In this document: positions 8,916-17,119 of the stretch, one piece after another
Layout of the letters: the number at the start of each line of letters is the position of its first letter
Position numbering within the stretch: the stretch's first letter is position 1
NCBI RefSeq assembly: GCF_036192275.1
Contig: NZ_CP108088.1
Span: 6,511,501-6,575,500, forward strand
Source: Streptomyces sp. NBC_00250
GTDB taxonomy: Bacteria; Actinomycetota; Actinomycetes; Streptomycetales; Streptomycetaceae
Direction: 5' to 3'
DNA: 64,000 nt
Program-made: the position numbers and the translations under genes
The notes under the pieces: model-generated
Databases searched by the model: none
Told to the model about the DNA's origin: nothing
The model's input: only the letters and a program-made list of their open reading frames with translations

Positions 8916-9629
8916 ATGACGAATCCCCGGTCGCCCCTGCGCGCTGTGCGAGCCGCCCTGTTCGCGGTGGTGTGCGTGACGTTGGCTGCCGTGGGGCATT
9001 CGTCCATGTCTGCGCACCGGCTTCCCGCACTCACCCTGCTCGGCGCCTTCGCCCTGACGGCGGCCGTCGCGTGGGCGGCGGCCGGCCGGCGCCGGGGTGC
9101 GCCGACGATCGCGGGCGCGCTGTTCGTCCTCCAGGGCGCACTGCACCTGATCTTCTCGATGACGGGTTCCCACGCGGGGGAAACGGGCGGGACGACCGGC
9201 ACGCACGCGATGCACGGCATGGACGGCATGGACGCCATGGCCGGGATGCACGAAGCGAGCACGGGCGCGGGCGTCGGCATGGTCCCGGGCACGGACATGG
9301 TCACGGCGATGCTCTCCGGTTTCGCCACCGGCTCCGGCACCGGAATGCTCGCCGCCCACCTCCTCGCCGCCCTTCTCTGCGGCCTCTGGCTCGCCCACGG
9401 CGAGGCCGCGTTCCTCACGCTCGCCCGGGCCGCCCTCGCGTACGCCTTCACCCCCCTGCGCCTGCTCTTCGCGCACGTCCAGGTCCCCGACGCCCCGCGT
9501 GGCCGCGTCCGCCGGGCCAGGCGGAGCGCCCACCGGCCGCACACCGTCGTCCTCGCCCACAGCCTCTCCCGGCGCGGCCCGCCACGGCTGTCCGCACCCC
9601 GCGCCACGGCCCTCGGAGCACACGTCTGA
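8916..9629 (+). CDS. Membrane protein with Met/His-rich loop (possible copper-binding)
   Basis: 237 residues with about four or five hydrophobic helices. Between helices, at about residues 90-125, lies a loop rich in methionine and histidine (THAMHGMDGMDAM, then AGMHE) of the kind that binds Cu(I) or Cu(II) in periplasmic or extracytoplasmic proteins. The C-terminal ~60 residues are very Arg-rich and probably cytoplasmic. It is followed after 49 bases by a PepSY membrane protein on the same strand, which also carries a His-rich patch, so the two may form a metal-related unit. The family is a conserved streptomycete membrane protein; the copper role is my inference. Confidence 0.75.
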   Translation: MTNPRSPLRAVRAALFAVVCVTLAAVGHSSMSAHRLPALTLLGAFALTAAVAWAAAGRRRGAPTIAGALFVLQGALHLIFSMTGSHAGETGGTTGTHAMHGMDGMDAMAGMHEASTGAGVGMVPGTDMVTAMLSGFATGSGTGMLAAHLLAALLCGLWLAHGEAAFLTLARAALAYAFTPLRLLFAHVQVPDAPRGRVRRARRSAHRPHTVVLAHSLSRRGPPRLSAPRATALGAHV

Positions 9630-9678
9630 CCCGGGGGTCCTTCCCCTGTCTGCACCGACTCCAAGGACAGCCACAGCC

Positions 9679-11151
9679 ATGACCATCGACGATCCCGCAC
9701 GCCCGGAAACCCCCGAGGCGCCACCGTCGGAAGCCGCAACTGCTGCCGCCCCCGCCCCCGCCCCCACCGTCACCCCCACCTCCACCCAGACCACGTCCAA
9801 GCCCACGACCTGGAGCGCCCTGCGCCCCCTCGTCCTCCGCCTCCACTTCTACGCGGGCGTGCTCGTCGCCCCGTTCCTCCTCGTGGCCGCCGCGAGCGGC
9901 CTGCTGTACGCGCTCTCCTTCCAGGCCGAGAAGGTCGTGTACGCGCACGAGCTGGAGGTCCCCGTCGGCGAGACGACCCTGCCGCTCTCCCAGCAGGTGA
10001 ACATCGCCCGCAAGGTCAACCCGAACGGCACCGTCACCGCCGTCTGGCCCGGCGCCGAACCCGGGGCGACCACCCGGGTCCTGATGGCCGACCCGGACGT
10101 CCCCGAGGACACCTCGCTGGCCGTCTTCGTGGACCCGTACACCGGGGACGTACGCGGACAGCTGCCCAGTTACGGCAGCTCCGGCGCCCTCCCGCTGCGC
10201 ACCTGGATCGACGGCCTGCACCGTGATCTGCACCTCGGCGAGACCGGCCGCAACTACAGCGAGCTGGCCGCGAGCTGGCTGTGGGTCATCGCGCTCGGCG
10301 GTCTGCTGCTCTGGCTGGGCCGGCGCCGGAAGAACCGCCGTGCCCTGTTCGTACCGGAGGGCGGTCCGGCCTCGCGCCGTCGCACCCTGTCCTGGCACGG
10401 CTCGGTCGGCCTGTGGGCGGTGACCGGGCTCGTCCTGCTCTCCGCGACGGGTCTGACCTGGTCGAGGTACGCGGGCGAGAACATCGGCGCCGTCCAGGAC
10501 GGTCTCGGCGGCGCGACACCCACGCTCACCGCGACCGTCGGAGGCGCGGCCGGCGGCTCCTCGGAACACGAGGGCCACGGCGGCGCCCACACCGGCGGTT
10601 CCACCGCCCAGGGTCCGGACATCGGCCTCGACAAGGCTCTTGAGGCGGCGCGTGCGGCCGGCATCGACAGCCCGAGGATCTCCGTGGTCCTGCCGGGCGA
10701 GGGCAAGGGCTATGTGGTCAAGGAGACGGACACGCAGTTCCCCCTCCAGCTGGACTCGGTGGCGGTGAACCCGGCGGACGGCGCGGTCCTCGACCAGCTC
10801 CGCTTCGCCGACTACCCGCTCCTCGCGAAGCTCACCCGCATAGGCATCGACGCGCACACCGGCGTGTTCCTGGGCCTGTTCAACCAGCTGGCCCTCGCGG
10901 CCCTGGCACTCGCCCTGATCCTGCTGATCCTCTGGGGCTACCGCATGTGGTGGCTGCGCCGCCCGGGCCGCCCGGCGGCGCGCGGGGCGTGGCGGAAGAT
11001 CCCGGTGACGATGCTGCTCCCGCTCCTCGCGGTCACGGCGCTGGTGGCGTGGTTCGTCCCGCTGCTCGGCATCAGCCTGCTGCTGTTCCTGACCGTGGAC
11101 CTCGCCCTGGGAGTGGTGTCCAGGGCGAGGAGCAAGGTGCGGGCAGGCTGA
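9679..11151 (+). CDS. PepSY-associated transmembrane protein
   Basis: 490 residues from ATG 9679, preceded by AAGGAC ten bases upstream. A Pro/Thr/Ala-rich N-terminal tail leads into a first membrane helix (about residues 48-76, LRLHFYAGVLVAPFLLVAA), then an extracytoplasmic PepSY-like segment, WLGRRRKNRR after the second helix, WHGSVGLWAVTGLVLL, a further extracellular region with SSEHEGHGGAHTGG, and C-terminal helices. The HxxxG and WHxxxG motifs are typical of PepSY-TM proteins, often linked to iron or copper reduction. The His-rich patch matches the neighbour's metal-like loop. Function beyond family is unknown. Confidence 0.88.
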   Translation: MTIDDPARPETPEAPPSEAATAAAPAPAPTVTPTSTQTTSKPTTWSALRPLVLRLHFYAGVLVAPFLLVAAASGLLYALSFQAEKVVYAHELEVPVGETTLPLSQQVNIARKVNPNGTVTAVWPGAEPGATTRVLMADPDVPEDTSLAVFVDPYTGDVRGQLPSYGSSGALPLRTWIDGLHRDLHLGETGRNYSELAASWLWVIALGGLLLWLGRRRKNRRALFVPEGGPASRRRTLSWHGSVGLWAVTGLVLLSATGLTWSRYAGENIGAVQDGLGGATPTLTATVGGAAGGSSEHEGHGGAHTGGSTAQGPDIGLDKALEAARAAGIDSPRISVVLPGEGKGYVVKETDTQFPLQLDSVAVNPADGAVLDQLRFADYPLLAKLTRIGIDAHTGVFLGLFNQLALAALALALILLILWGYRMWWLRRPGRPAARGAWRKIPVTMLLPLLAVTALVAWFVPLLGISLLLFLTVDLALGVVSRARSKVRAG

Positions 11152-11164
11152 CCGAACTACCCGG

Positions 11165-11734
11165 TCAGGGCGTGTACTTGTAGCCGACCCGCCGCACGGT
11201 CTGGATCGTGTGGCGGTGCTCGGCGCCCAGCTTGCGACGCAGCCGGGCCACGTGCACGTCGACGGTACGTCCGTCGCCGACGTGGCCGTACCCCCACACG
11301 GTGGTGACCAACTGGTCGCGGGTGTGGACCCGGTGGGGGTGCGCCACCAGATGGGCGAGCAACTCGAACTCCAGATACGTCAGGTCGAGCGCCTGCCCGT
11401 CCACGACGGCGATCCGCCGGCCGCCGTCGATGGCGACGGGCCCCTGGTCCTCCACCGGATCGGCGACGGGTGCGGTCGCGGGGGCGGGAGTGGCGACGGG
11501 CAGCCGCGGCTGCTGATCGGCCGGTACGAGCACGAGGTACCCGACCATCGGCGGCCGGCCCGGCAGGGTCGGCAGGGTGTGCGGAGGAGCGGGCAGCAGC
11601 GTGGCACCGGGCGGCAGGAAGTCGGCGACCTGGGCGAAGTCGACGACCTCGTTGGGGTCGACGGCTCGCAGTCGATGACGGCCGGGACGAACGGCCGTGA
11701 GGGAAGCGCTCGGGGTGTGGGCGGTATGGGCCAT
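11165..11734 (-). CDS. Winged-helix (OmpR/PhoB-type) regulator lacking a receiver domain; GlnRII-like
   Basis: 189 residues. The C-terminal ~85 residues form a complete OmpR-type winged helix: LDLTYLEFELLAHLVAHP, then RDQLVTTVWGYGH, RTVDVHVARLRRKLG and the final TVRRVGYKY. The N-terminal ~100 residues are Pro-rich and show no phospho-acceptor Asp/Lys pattern, so this is an orphan, phosphorylation-independent regulator. Its position beside glnII agrees with the GlnRII regulator described next to glnII in S. coelicolor; I rely on recollection of gene order for that link and leave the symbol blank. It converges with the PepSY gene 13 bases away. Confidence 0.85.
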   Translation of the reverse strand: MAHTAHTPSASLTAVRPGRHRLRAVDPNEVVDFAQVADFLPPGATLLPAPPHTLPTLPGRPPMVGYLVLVPADQQPRLPVATPAPATAPVADPVEDQGPVAIDGGRRIAVVDGQALDLTYLEFELLAHLVAHPHRVHTRDQLVTTVWGYGHVGDGRTVDVHVARLRRKLGAEHRHTIQTVRRVGYKYTP

Positions 11735-11832
11735 GAGAGGTCAGCTCTTTCGCGCGGAGTAACGAACAGACAGGAGTCGTACGTCGTGCGCGTCGGCCGA
11801 AGGCCGTGGATCGGACCGTACCGATCAGGGCT

Positions 11833-11955
11833 TTAGAGGGCCGACGCGTTCCTCGCGCGGCAACACACCCGGTCGAAGTCGTGATGCTGCCGGGAAGGCC
11901 AGAACGGCTCGAGGTCGTGACGACCCGTCGCGGTGTCGTTCTGTGTGATGGCCAT
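11833..11955 (-). CDS. Small Cys-rich protein, 40 residues (hypothetical)
   Basis: A 40-codon frame reading from ATG 11955 to TAA. Its C-terminal half, PFWPSRQHHDFDRVCCRAR, has an unusual aromatic/His/Cys composition with an adjacent Cys pair, quite unlike the Ala/Gly/Arg-rich translations of random high-GC frames, and it ends in one of the rare TAA codons. GGGA lies almost directly before the ATG, too close for a good ribosome site, so translation could be leaderless. It sits in the 420-base gap between glnII and the OmpR-type regulator. I do not recognise a family. Confidence 0.4.
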   Translation of the reverse strand: MAITQNDTATGRHDLEPFWPSRQHHDFDRVCCRARNASAL

Positions 11956-12070
11956 ATCCCTATTGAACCAGAAGGGAATGCCCCCGACGACCCCTTCGTC
12001 GGCCAAACCCCGTGTCGTCCTTCCCACATGCCGGGAGAGCCACCCGGTTCACGAGGCCGGGAGGAGCCCC

Positions 12071-12101
12071 GTTCCGCGCCGGGAGGAGCCCGGCGCGGAA
12101 C
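12071..12101 (-). terminator. Second hairpin downstream of glnII
   Basis: Perfect 13-bp inverted repeat GTTCCGCGCCGGG / CCCGGCGCGGAAC with a 5-base loop, four bases beyond the first hairpin. No U-tract, as usual in Streptomyces. Confidence 0.65.
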
Positions 12102-12104
12102 GCC

Positions 12105-12138
12105 GAGAGGCGCCCACCGGGAAGGGTGGGCGCCTCTC
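12105..12138 (-). terminator. Terminator of glnII
   Basis: Perfect 14-bp inverted repeat GAGAGGCGCCCACC / GGTGGGCGCCTCTC with a 6-base loop, starting about 19 bases after the glnII stop codon. Two such hairpins in tandem make efficient termination likely. Confidence 0.75.
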
Positions 12139-12156
12139 GAAGTGAAGACGTGCGGA

Positions 12157-13188
12157 TCAGACCTGGCCGGCCTTCGCGAGGGCCTCGCAGCAGGTGTCCA
12201 CCAGGAGGCGGGTCACCGTGTACGGGTCCACGTTGGCGTTCGGGCGGCGGTCCTCGATGTAGCCCTTCTGGTCCTGCTCGACCTGCCACGGGATGCGGAC
12301 CGAGGCGCCGCGGTCCGAGACGCCGTAGGAGTACTGGTCCCACGGGGCGGTCTCGTGCAGGCCCGTCAGACGGTCGTCGATGCCGGCGCCGTAGTTCTTG
12401 ACGTGGTCGAGCGGCTTCGAGCCCTCGCCGAGGGACTCGGCGGCGGTGATGATCGCGTCGTAGCCCTCGCGCATCGCCTTCGTCGAGAAGTTGGTGTGCG
12501 CGCCCGCGCCGTTCCAGTCGCCCTTCACCGGCTTCGGGTCCAGCGTCGCGGAGACGTTGAAGTCCTCGGCCGTGCGGTACAGCAGCCAGCGGGCGATCCA
12601 CAGCTGGTCGGAGACCTCCAGCGGCGCCAGCGGGCCGACCTGGAACTCCCACTGGCCGGGCATGACCTCGGCGTTGATGCCGGAGATGCCGAGACCGGCC
12701 TTGAGGCAGTTCTCCAGGTGCGCCTCGACGATCGGGCGGCCGAAGATCTCGTCCGCGCCGACGCCGCAGTAGTAGCCACCCTGAGCGGCCGGGAAGCCGT
12801 TGGTCGGGAAGCCGAGCGGGCGGCTGCCCTCGAAGAAGGTGTACTCCTGCTCGATGCCGAAGATCGGCTCCTGCGCGGCGTACTTCGCCTCGACCTCGGC
12901 GAGCGCGGCGCGGGTGTTCGAGTCGTGCGGCGTCATGTCCGTGTTGAGGACCTCGCACAGCACCAGGATGTCGTTGCCGCCGCGGATCGGGTCCGGGCAG
13001 ACGAAGACCGGCTTGAGGACGCGGTCCGAGGCGTGGCCCTTGGCCTGGTTCGTGCTGGAACCGTCGAAGCCCCAGATCGGCAGCTCCTCCAGGGAGGCGC
13101 CCTCGCCGGCGAGGATCTTCGTCTTCGAGCGAAGCTTCGCGGTCGGCTCGGTGCCGTCGATCCAGATGTACTCAGCCTTGAAGGTCAC
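12157..13188 (-). CDS. glnII: Glutamine synthetase type II
   Basis: 343 residues from GTG 13188, where AAAGGA lies eight bases upstream and the N-terminus TFKAEYIWIDG matches family members. The enzyme makes glutamine from glutamate, ammonia and ATP in the cytoplasm. It is the eukaryotic-like GSII: WGFDGSS, NxxRxALxEV, PIFGIEQEYT with metal-binding glutamates, GINAEVMPGQWEFQVG, KPVKGDWNGAGAHTN and RRPNANVDPY are all present. Length (about 340) is normal, and GSII lacks the adenylylation site of type I. A GlnR box lies ~100 bases upstream, indicating nitrogen control. Two strong terminators follow. Confidence 0.97.
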   Translation of the reverse strand: MTFKAEYIWIDGTEPTAKLRSKTKILAGEGASLEELPIWGFDGSSTNQAKGHASDRVLKPVFVCPDPIRGGNDILVLCEVLNTDMTPHDSNTRAALAEVEAKYAAQEPIFGIEQEYTFFEGSRPLGFPTNGFPAAQGGYYCGVGADEIFGRPIVEAHLENCLKAGLGISGINAEVMPGQWEFQVGPLAPLEVSDQLWIARWLLYRTAEDFNVSATLDPKPVKGDWNGAGAHTNFSTKAMREGYDAIITAAESLGEGSKPLDHVKNYGAGIDDRLTGLHETAPWDQYSYGVSDRGASVRIPWQVEQDQKGYIEDRRPNANVDPYTVTRLLVDTCCEALAKAGQV

Positions 13189-13288
13189 GGGCCTCATCCT
13201 TTGGGCGTGCTGCTGCGGGTGTCGCGGCGGCTCGCGGCGCTGCGAGAAGCTGCGGTGTCTGTGTCCGGTCGCAGCTTCGCAACACGGG

Positions 13289-13326
13289 ATTTCCCGTCGG
13301 TTGCCCGAATGTGAACCCCGTGTTAC
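13289..13326 (-). promoter_or_regulatory. GlnR box upstream of glnII
   Basis: On the minus strand the elements GTAAC-n6-TTCAC-n6-GCAAC-n6-GAAAT occur with exact six-base spacers, from 13326 to 13289. This fits the actinobacterial GlnR operator (gTnAc-n6-GaAAc repeated twice), with one or two mismatches in the inner elements. It lies about 100 bases before the glnII start and directly beyond the stop of the upstream gene. Confidence 0.75.
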
Positions 13327-14526
13327 TCAGCTTTCCTTATTTTCGCGGAGCCGCTGTGCGACCACGTGGGTGTTCAGGAGGGAGTCGAGACCCGCGCCCC
13401 GGACACGCCGTACGACCTCCGCGTACGAGGTCCCCAGGGCCTCCGCCGTCCGACCCAGGTGCCAGTCGCAGTCGGCGAGCCGCCGCAGCAGATGCCCCTT
13501 CCGGATCTGGTTCTCCGAGAGCCGGAACGTCTTCAGATACGCCGTCCGGCCCTTGCGGTCGGTGATCAGCTCGCCGATGTGCTGCTCCCGCCCGCCCCGC
13601 GTGAACGGCGGCAGGAACCGGTGCAGATCGAACGGCCCCATCCGGTGCACCCGCTCGAAGACGTACGAGGTCTCCAGGAGGTCCCGCGCCATCAGCCCGT
13701 CGTGCGCCACCGCCCAGGCCCGCTCCTGCTCCCGCGCCGCCGCCCGCAGATCCGCGAGGTTCCGGATGCCCCCGGCCCCGTCCCTGATCCGCGCCGTGAA
13801 CTCGGGCACCGGGCCGCCGTAGTACGCGTACTGGTGGACCAGCTCCCCGTACAGGTCCTCGACGAGCGTCGGGTGCAGCAGCCGGTAGTCGTCCGGGTGC
13901 GGCACCACGAAGGCCGCGGCCAGCGCGTCGGCCACGTACAGGAGCAGCCCGCACTGGCCCGGGTGGACCTCGAAGATCCGCAGCGCCTCCGTGAGCCCGG
14001 GCACGCTCCACCCCGCGTACGCCGCCTCGGAGCGCGGCGAGAGGCCGTGCCGGACCGCCTCGCGGGACCACTCGTCCCAGACGATCGACGGCCCGCCGAA
14101 GTGCAGCGCGAGATAGCCCTCCAGGGCGAGGTGCAGCGGCAGGAAGCGGAGCCGCGGCTCGATGTGCCCGTCCTGGGCGCGCCGCCGCTTGGCCATCCGG
14201 TGGATCCGGCGCAGAGGCACGCAGGACGGCGGCTCGCCGCCCCCGCCGTCACCGAGCCGGGTCCCGTACGCGGCGGACTCCCGGCCCGCCCCCGGCACCG
14301 AGGCCGGCTCCGACCCCGCCCCCGTCCAGTCGGCGACGAAGCCGTGCGGGACGTACGAGGTGTAGGTGGTGCGATCGGGCAGGTCCACCGCGCCGAGACC
14401 GCCGTAGATCTCCCGGTGCAGGCGCAGCCCGGGGACCGGCTCGGCCCGGACGAGCGGCACGAGCCGCACCCCGCCCCACACCTGCGCCGGCCGGACGTCG
14501 AGCCCGGTCAGGTCGATCCGGGTCAT
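13327..14526 (-). CDS. ARPP-2-like domain protein
   Basis: 399 residues from ATG 14526. The start overlaps the TGA of the vWA/TROVE-like gene in an ATGA junction, so they are translationally coupled. The N-terminus RPAQVWGGVRLVPLVR and the segments RFLPLHLALEGYLALHFGG and HPGQCGLLLYVADALAAAF match what I recall as the ARPP-2 domain ('ADP-ribosylglycohydrolase and rhodanese-phosphatase associated protein'), of unknown biochemical activity. The last ~60 residues (AYLKTFRLSENQIRKGHLL then LADCDWHLGRTAEALGTS) look like a helix-turn-helix. Likely works with its coupled partner. The frame is open upstream through the partner gene but that extension is antisense-type noise. Confidence 0.75.
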   Translation of the reverse strand: MTRIDLTGLDVRPAQVWGGVRLVPLVRAEPVPGLRLHREIYGGLGAVDLPDRTTYTSYVPHGFVADWTGAGSEPASVPGAGRESAAYGTRLGDGGGGEPPSCVPLRRIHRMAKRRRAQDGHIEPRLRFLPLHLALEGYLALHFGGPSIVWDEWSREAVRHGLSPRSEAAYAGWSVPGLTEALRIFEVHPGQCGLLLYVADALAAAFVVPHPDDYRLLHPTLVEDLYGELVHQYAYYGGPVPEFTARIRDGAGGIRNLADLRAAAREQERAWAVAHDGLMARDLLETSYVFERVHRMGPFDLHRFLPPFTRGGREQHIGELITDRKGRTAYLKTFRLSENQIRKGHLLRRLADCDWHLGRTAEALGTSYAEVVRRVRGAGLDSLLNTHVVAQRLRENKES

Positions 14527-15938
14527 CCCCCGGCCCCCTCTCCCTCTCCCGCCCCGGCCAGGAACAGCTCCACCCGCCGGTCCAGATAGGCCCGCAGCTC
14601 CGCGAACCCGGTCCGCCCCTCGGCGAACTGCGCGATCTCCACGAGCGCCGCCAGATCCTCCGCGTCGCGGATCCCGGCGGCCGGCACGCTCGGGGCGAGC
14701 CGGCGTACATCGAAGCCCTGCGCGTCGTATACGGGGTTCAGGTGCACCACGCTCGTCCGGCGCTCCGGATCCAGCCGCGACCTCCACACCCGCAGGACCT
14801 CGCCCGCGAGCCCCGGCGGGGCGTTGTCCCAGCCGTCCGAGACGATCACGAGCCGGTCGGGGCCGGTCTCCAGGCCGTCCAGGACGCGCATGCCCAGCGG
14901 CGTCGGTCCGTACGGCCGGACGAGCAGCGGATCGCTGCCGCCGGAGGTCCACAGCGGGGTGTACGTCCCCGGCGCCGCGAGCGCCTCCAGGAGGTAGTGG
15001 CAGCCCAGCGCTACGGCCAGCGGACGGCGCCGCTTCACCGCCGAACCCGAGGAGGAGAAGCTGTCGTCGAGGACGGCCGTGACCCGCCCCCAGGTCCCGG
15101 CGTACGGCCCCGCCGCCCGCCGGGCAGCCGCCCGCAGCGCACCCGTCAGCTCCGCCCGCCGCTCCACGCGCTCGCCGAACGGCAGCGAGAGGACGTACAG
15201 GGCGAGCCGGGTCAGCGGCATCACGGACAGGTCGGCGGCCCGCGCCGTCCTGAGCTGCTCGAGCCGGGTCATCCGGGGCGCGATCCGCTCCAGGAACACC
15301 TCGCGCGGTACGCCGTGCCGGGCGGCGAACCCCTCGGCGACGGTGAACGGCAGCTCGTACAAGGCGCCCTGCTCGTACCGGGCGCGGCGGAACGCGTCGA
15401 GCGTCGGGTTCTCGTACCGGACCCGGCGGCCCGGCGCGAAGAGGAAGTCCCCGGTCTCGGGGTCGGGAAGCCGGCCGTGGACGTGCCGGAGGGTGGCCTT
15501 CAGGCCGGTCCGATACTTCACCGCGTCCAGGGCGGGGTCGGGGCGGGCCGCGACCCACGCGCGCATGATCGCGCGCGTACGCCGGTTGTTGACCCCGGCG
15601 GCGCGCACCGCGCGGAACAGCCGGTAGACCCGCTGCGGCGGAAGCAGCGCGAGCCGCGCCCCGATCAGCCGACCCTCGGCCCGCTTCTCCTCGGGTCCGC
15701 CGGCCTCGTCGGCGGTGCGCAGCAGCTGCTCGACGATGAGGGCGGCGTTGTGGTGGTTGATGTCGAGTGCGAGGGCGGCGGCGTACACGGGCCGGTAGTT
15801 GACGCGTACGTACTCGTGGACGAAGCGGAGCGAGAACCGCTGGGCGGCGGCGGAGGAGCGGAACTCGCGCTGGCCGGTGGCGGTCACGGCGGCGTTGACG
15901 AAGAGGAGCACGTCCTCGGCGGCGACGAGCTCGGACAC
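14523..15938 (-). CDS. TROVE-like / von Willebrand factor A domain protein
   Basis: 471 residues from GTG 15938 with AAGGAG six bases upstream. The N-terminal ~250 residues are helical (repeat-like, for example ALALDINHHNAALIVEQLL) and the C-terminal half is a vWA fold with an apparently complete MIDAS: Asp291-x-Ser293-x-Ser295, Thr346 and Asp368 (VIVSDGW). A helical-repeat ring closed by vWA is the architecture of Ro60/TROVE proteins, which bind misfolded or Y RNAs and work with RNA-processing enzymes. The TROVE call is from overall architecture and recollection; a plain vWA adaptor is the alternative. Coupled by a 4-nt overlap to the ARPP-2-like gene. Confidence 0.7.
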   Translation of the reverse strand: MSELVAAEDVLLFVNAAVTATGQREFRSSAAAQRFSLRFVHEYVRVNYRPVYAAALALDINHHNAALIVEQLLRTADEAGGPEEKRAEGRLIGARLALLPPQRVYRLFRAVRAAGVNNRRTRAIMRAWVAARPDPALDAVKYRTGLKATLRHVHGRLPDPETGDFLFAPGRRVRYENPTLDAFRRARYEQGALYELPFTVAEGFAARHGVPREVFLERIAPRMTRLEQLRTARAADLSVMPLTRLALYVLSLPFGERVERRAELTGALRAAARRAAGPYAGTWGRVTAVLDDSFSSSGSAVKRRRPLAVALGCHYLLEALAAPGTYTPLWTSGGSDPLLVRPYGPTPLGMRVLDGLETGPDRLVIVSDGWDNAPPGLAGEVLRVWRSRLDPERRTSVVHLNPVYDAQGFDVRRLAPSVPAAGIRDAEDLAALVEIAQFAEGRTGFAELRAYLDRRVELFLAGAGEGEGAGG

Positions 15939-16129
15939 TGCTCTCTCCTTCTCGTGGGTGCCGGCCGGGGAATGAGGGCACGAACAGCGAAGACGTTGCT
16001 TCAGAGGCAGGTTCCGGAAGTCGCACCGAAGTCCCGCGGCCGGCCCGGAAACGCTAGCACCGGGCGGGGGGAGGGACGCGAGCGGATTATCGGGAGCCGT
16101 TGTCGGAGGCGCACGGCAGACTGGTGGTC

Positions 16130-17082
16130 ATGGCGAAGCACCTGGGCGCGAAGCCCCGCATCGGACTCCTCGGCACCGGCCCCTGGGCCGGTCACACGCA
16201 CGCGCCCGCGCTCGCCGGGCATCAGGGGATCGAGTTCAGCGGCGTGTGGGGCAGACGTCCCGAGGCGGCGGCGGCGCTCGCCGCCGCGTCGGGCACGCGC
16301 GCGTACGAGGACGTGGACGCCCTGTTCGCGGCCAGTGAGACGCGGTGGCGCTCGCGCTGCCGCCGGACGTCCAGGCCCCACTGGCGGTCCGGGCGGCCGA
16401 AGCCGGCTGTCATGTCCTGCTGGACAAGCCGGTCGCGACGACGGTCGCGGGGGCACGGAAGGTCGCCGAGGCGGTGGAGGCGGCGGGGGTGGCCTCGGTG
16501 GTCTTCTGCACGCTGCGGTTCGCGGAGCCGACGGCCCGCTGGATCGAGGAACAGGCGGCGGTCGGCGGCTGGTTCCTGGGCGAGGCGCACTGGCTGGGCT
16601 CGCTCTACGGGGCCGGTTCGAGCAGCGCGTACGCGGCCTCCCCCTGGCGTCGGGCGAAGGGCGGTCTGTGGGACGTGGGGCCGCACGTCCTCTCCGTCTT
16701 CCTGCCGGTCCTCGGCGACGTCACGGAGATCACCGCGGCGCCTGGCCCGGCGGACACCCACCACCTGGTGCTGCGTCACACCTCGGGCGCGAGCAGCACG
16801 GCCACCCTCACCCTCAGTGCCCCACCGGAGGCGGCGGAGGCGGCCCTCGCCCTGTACGGCACCGAGGGCAAGGCCGCCATGCCGCGCTGGGACGGGGCGG
16901 TGGGAGCGTTCGGCGCGGCCGTGGACGCCCTGATCCGTTCGGCCCGCACGGGCGAACCCGACGCCTGCGACGCCCGCTTCGGCCTCCGCCTCACGGAGAT
17001 CCTGGCGGAGGCGGAGGCGACGGCGGCGACGGCGGCGGGGCGCGCGGAGGTGTCGGAGGACAGCGGGGCGTCGGGCAGCTGA
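16130..17082 (+). pseudogene. Gfo/Idh/MocA-family oxidoreductase, broken by a one-base frameshift
   Basis: The frame from ATG 16130 encodes a normal N-terminus (RIGLLGTGPWAGHTHAPALAG, a Rossmann start) as far as about 16336. The protein then continues in another frame from about 16339 (DAVALALPPDVQAPLAVR, then AEAGCHVLLDKPVAT, the family's EKP-type motif, and WDVGPHVLSVFLP). The junction at 16334-16338 has five bases where six are needed, so one base appears deleted. Total span 953 nt corresponds to ~317 codons, normal for the family. This is either a recent inactivating mutation or a sequencing error. If intact it would be an NAD(P)-dependent sugar or inositol dehydrogenase-like enzyme. Confidence 0.8.
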
Positions 17083-17119
17083 GGGCTCCGCCCCGGACCC
17101 GGCACCGAGGCGCGCGGCC

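Noticed and set aside
13327..16026. A single 899-codon frame covering the ARPP-2-like and vWA-like genes
   Set aside because: Its upstream two thirds are Arg/Pro/Gly-rich low-complexity noise antiparallel in frame to the real vWA gene, whose own frame has a good ribosome site; the ATGA overlap shows two proteins.
15939..16129. A Y-RNA-like small RNA beside the vWA/TROVE-like gene
   Set aside because: I looked for tRNA-like T-loop sequence and flanking stems; GGTTCCGG is present but no convincing cloverleaf or long stem, so not claimed.
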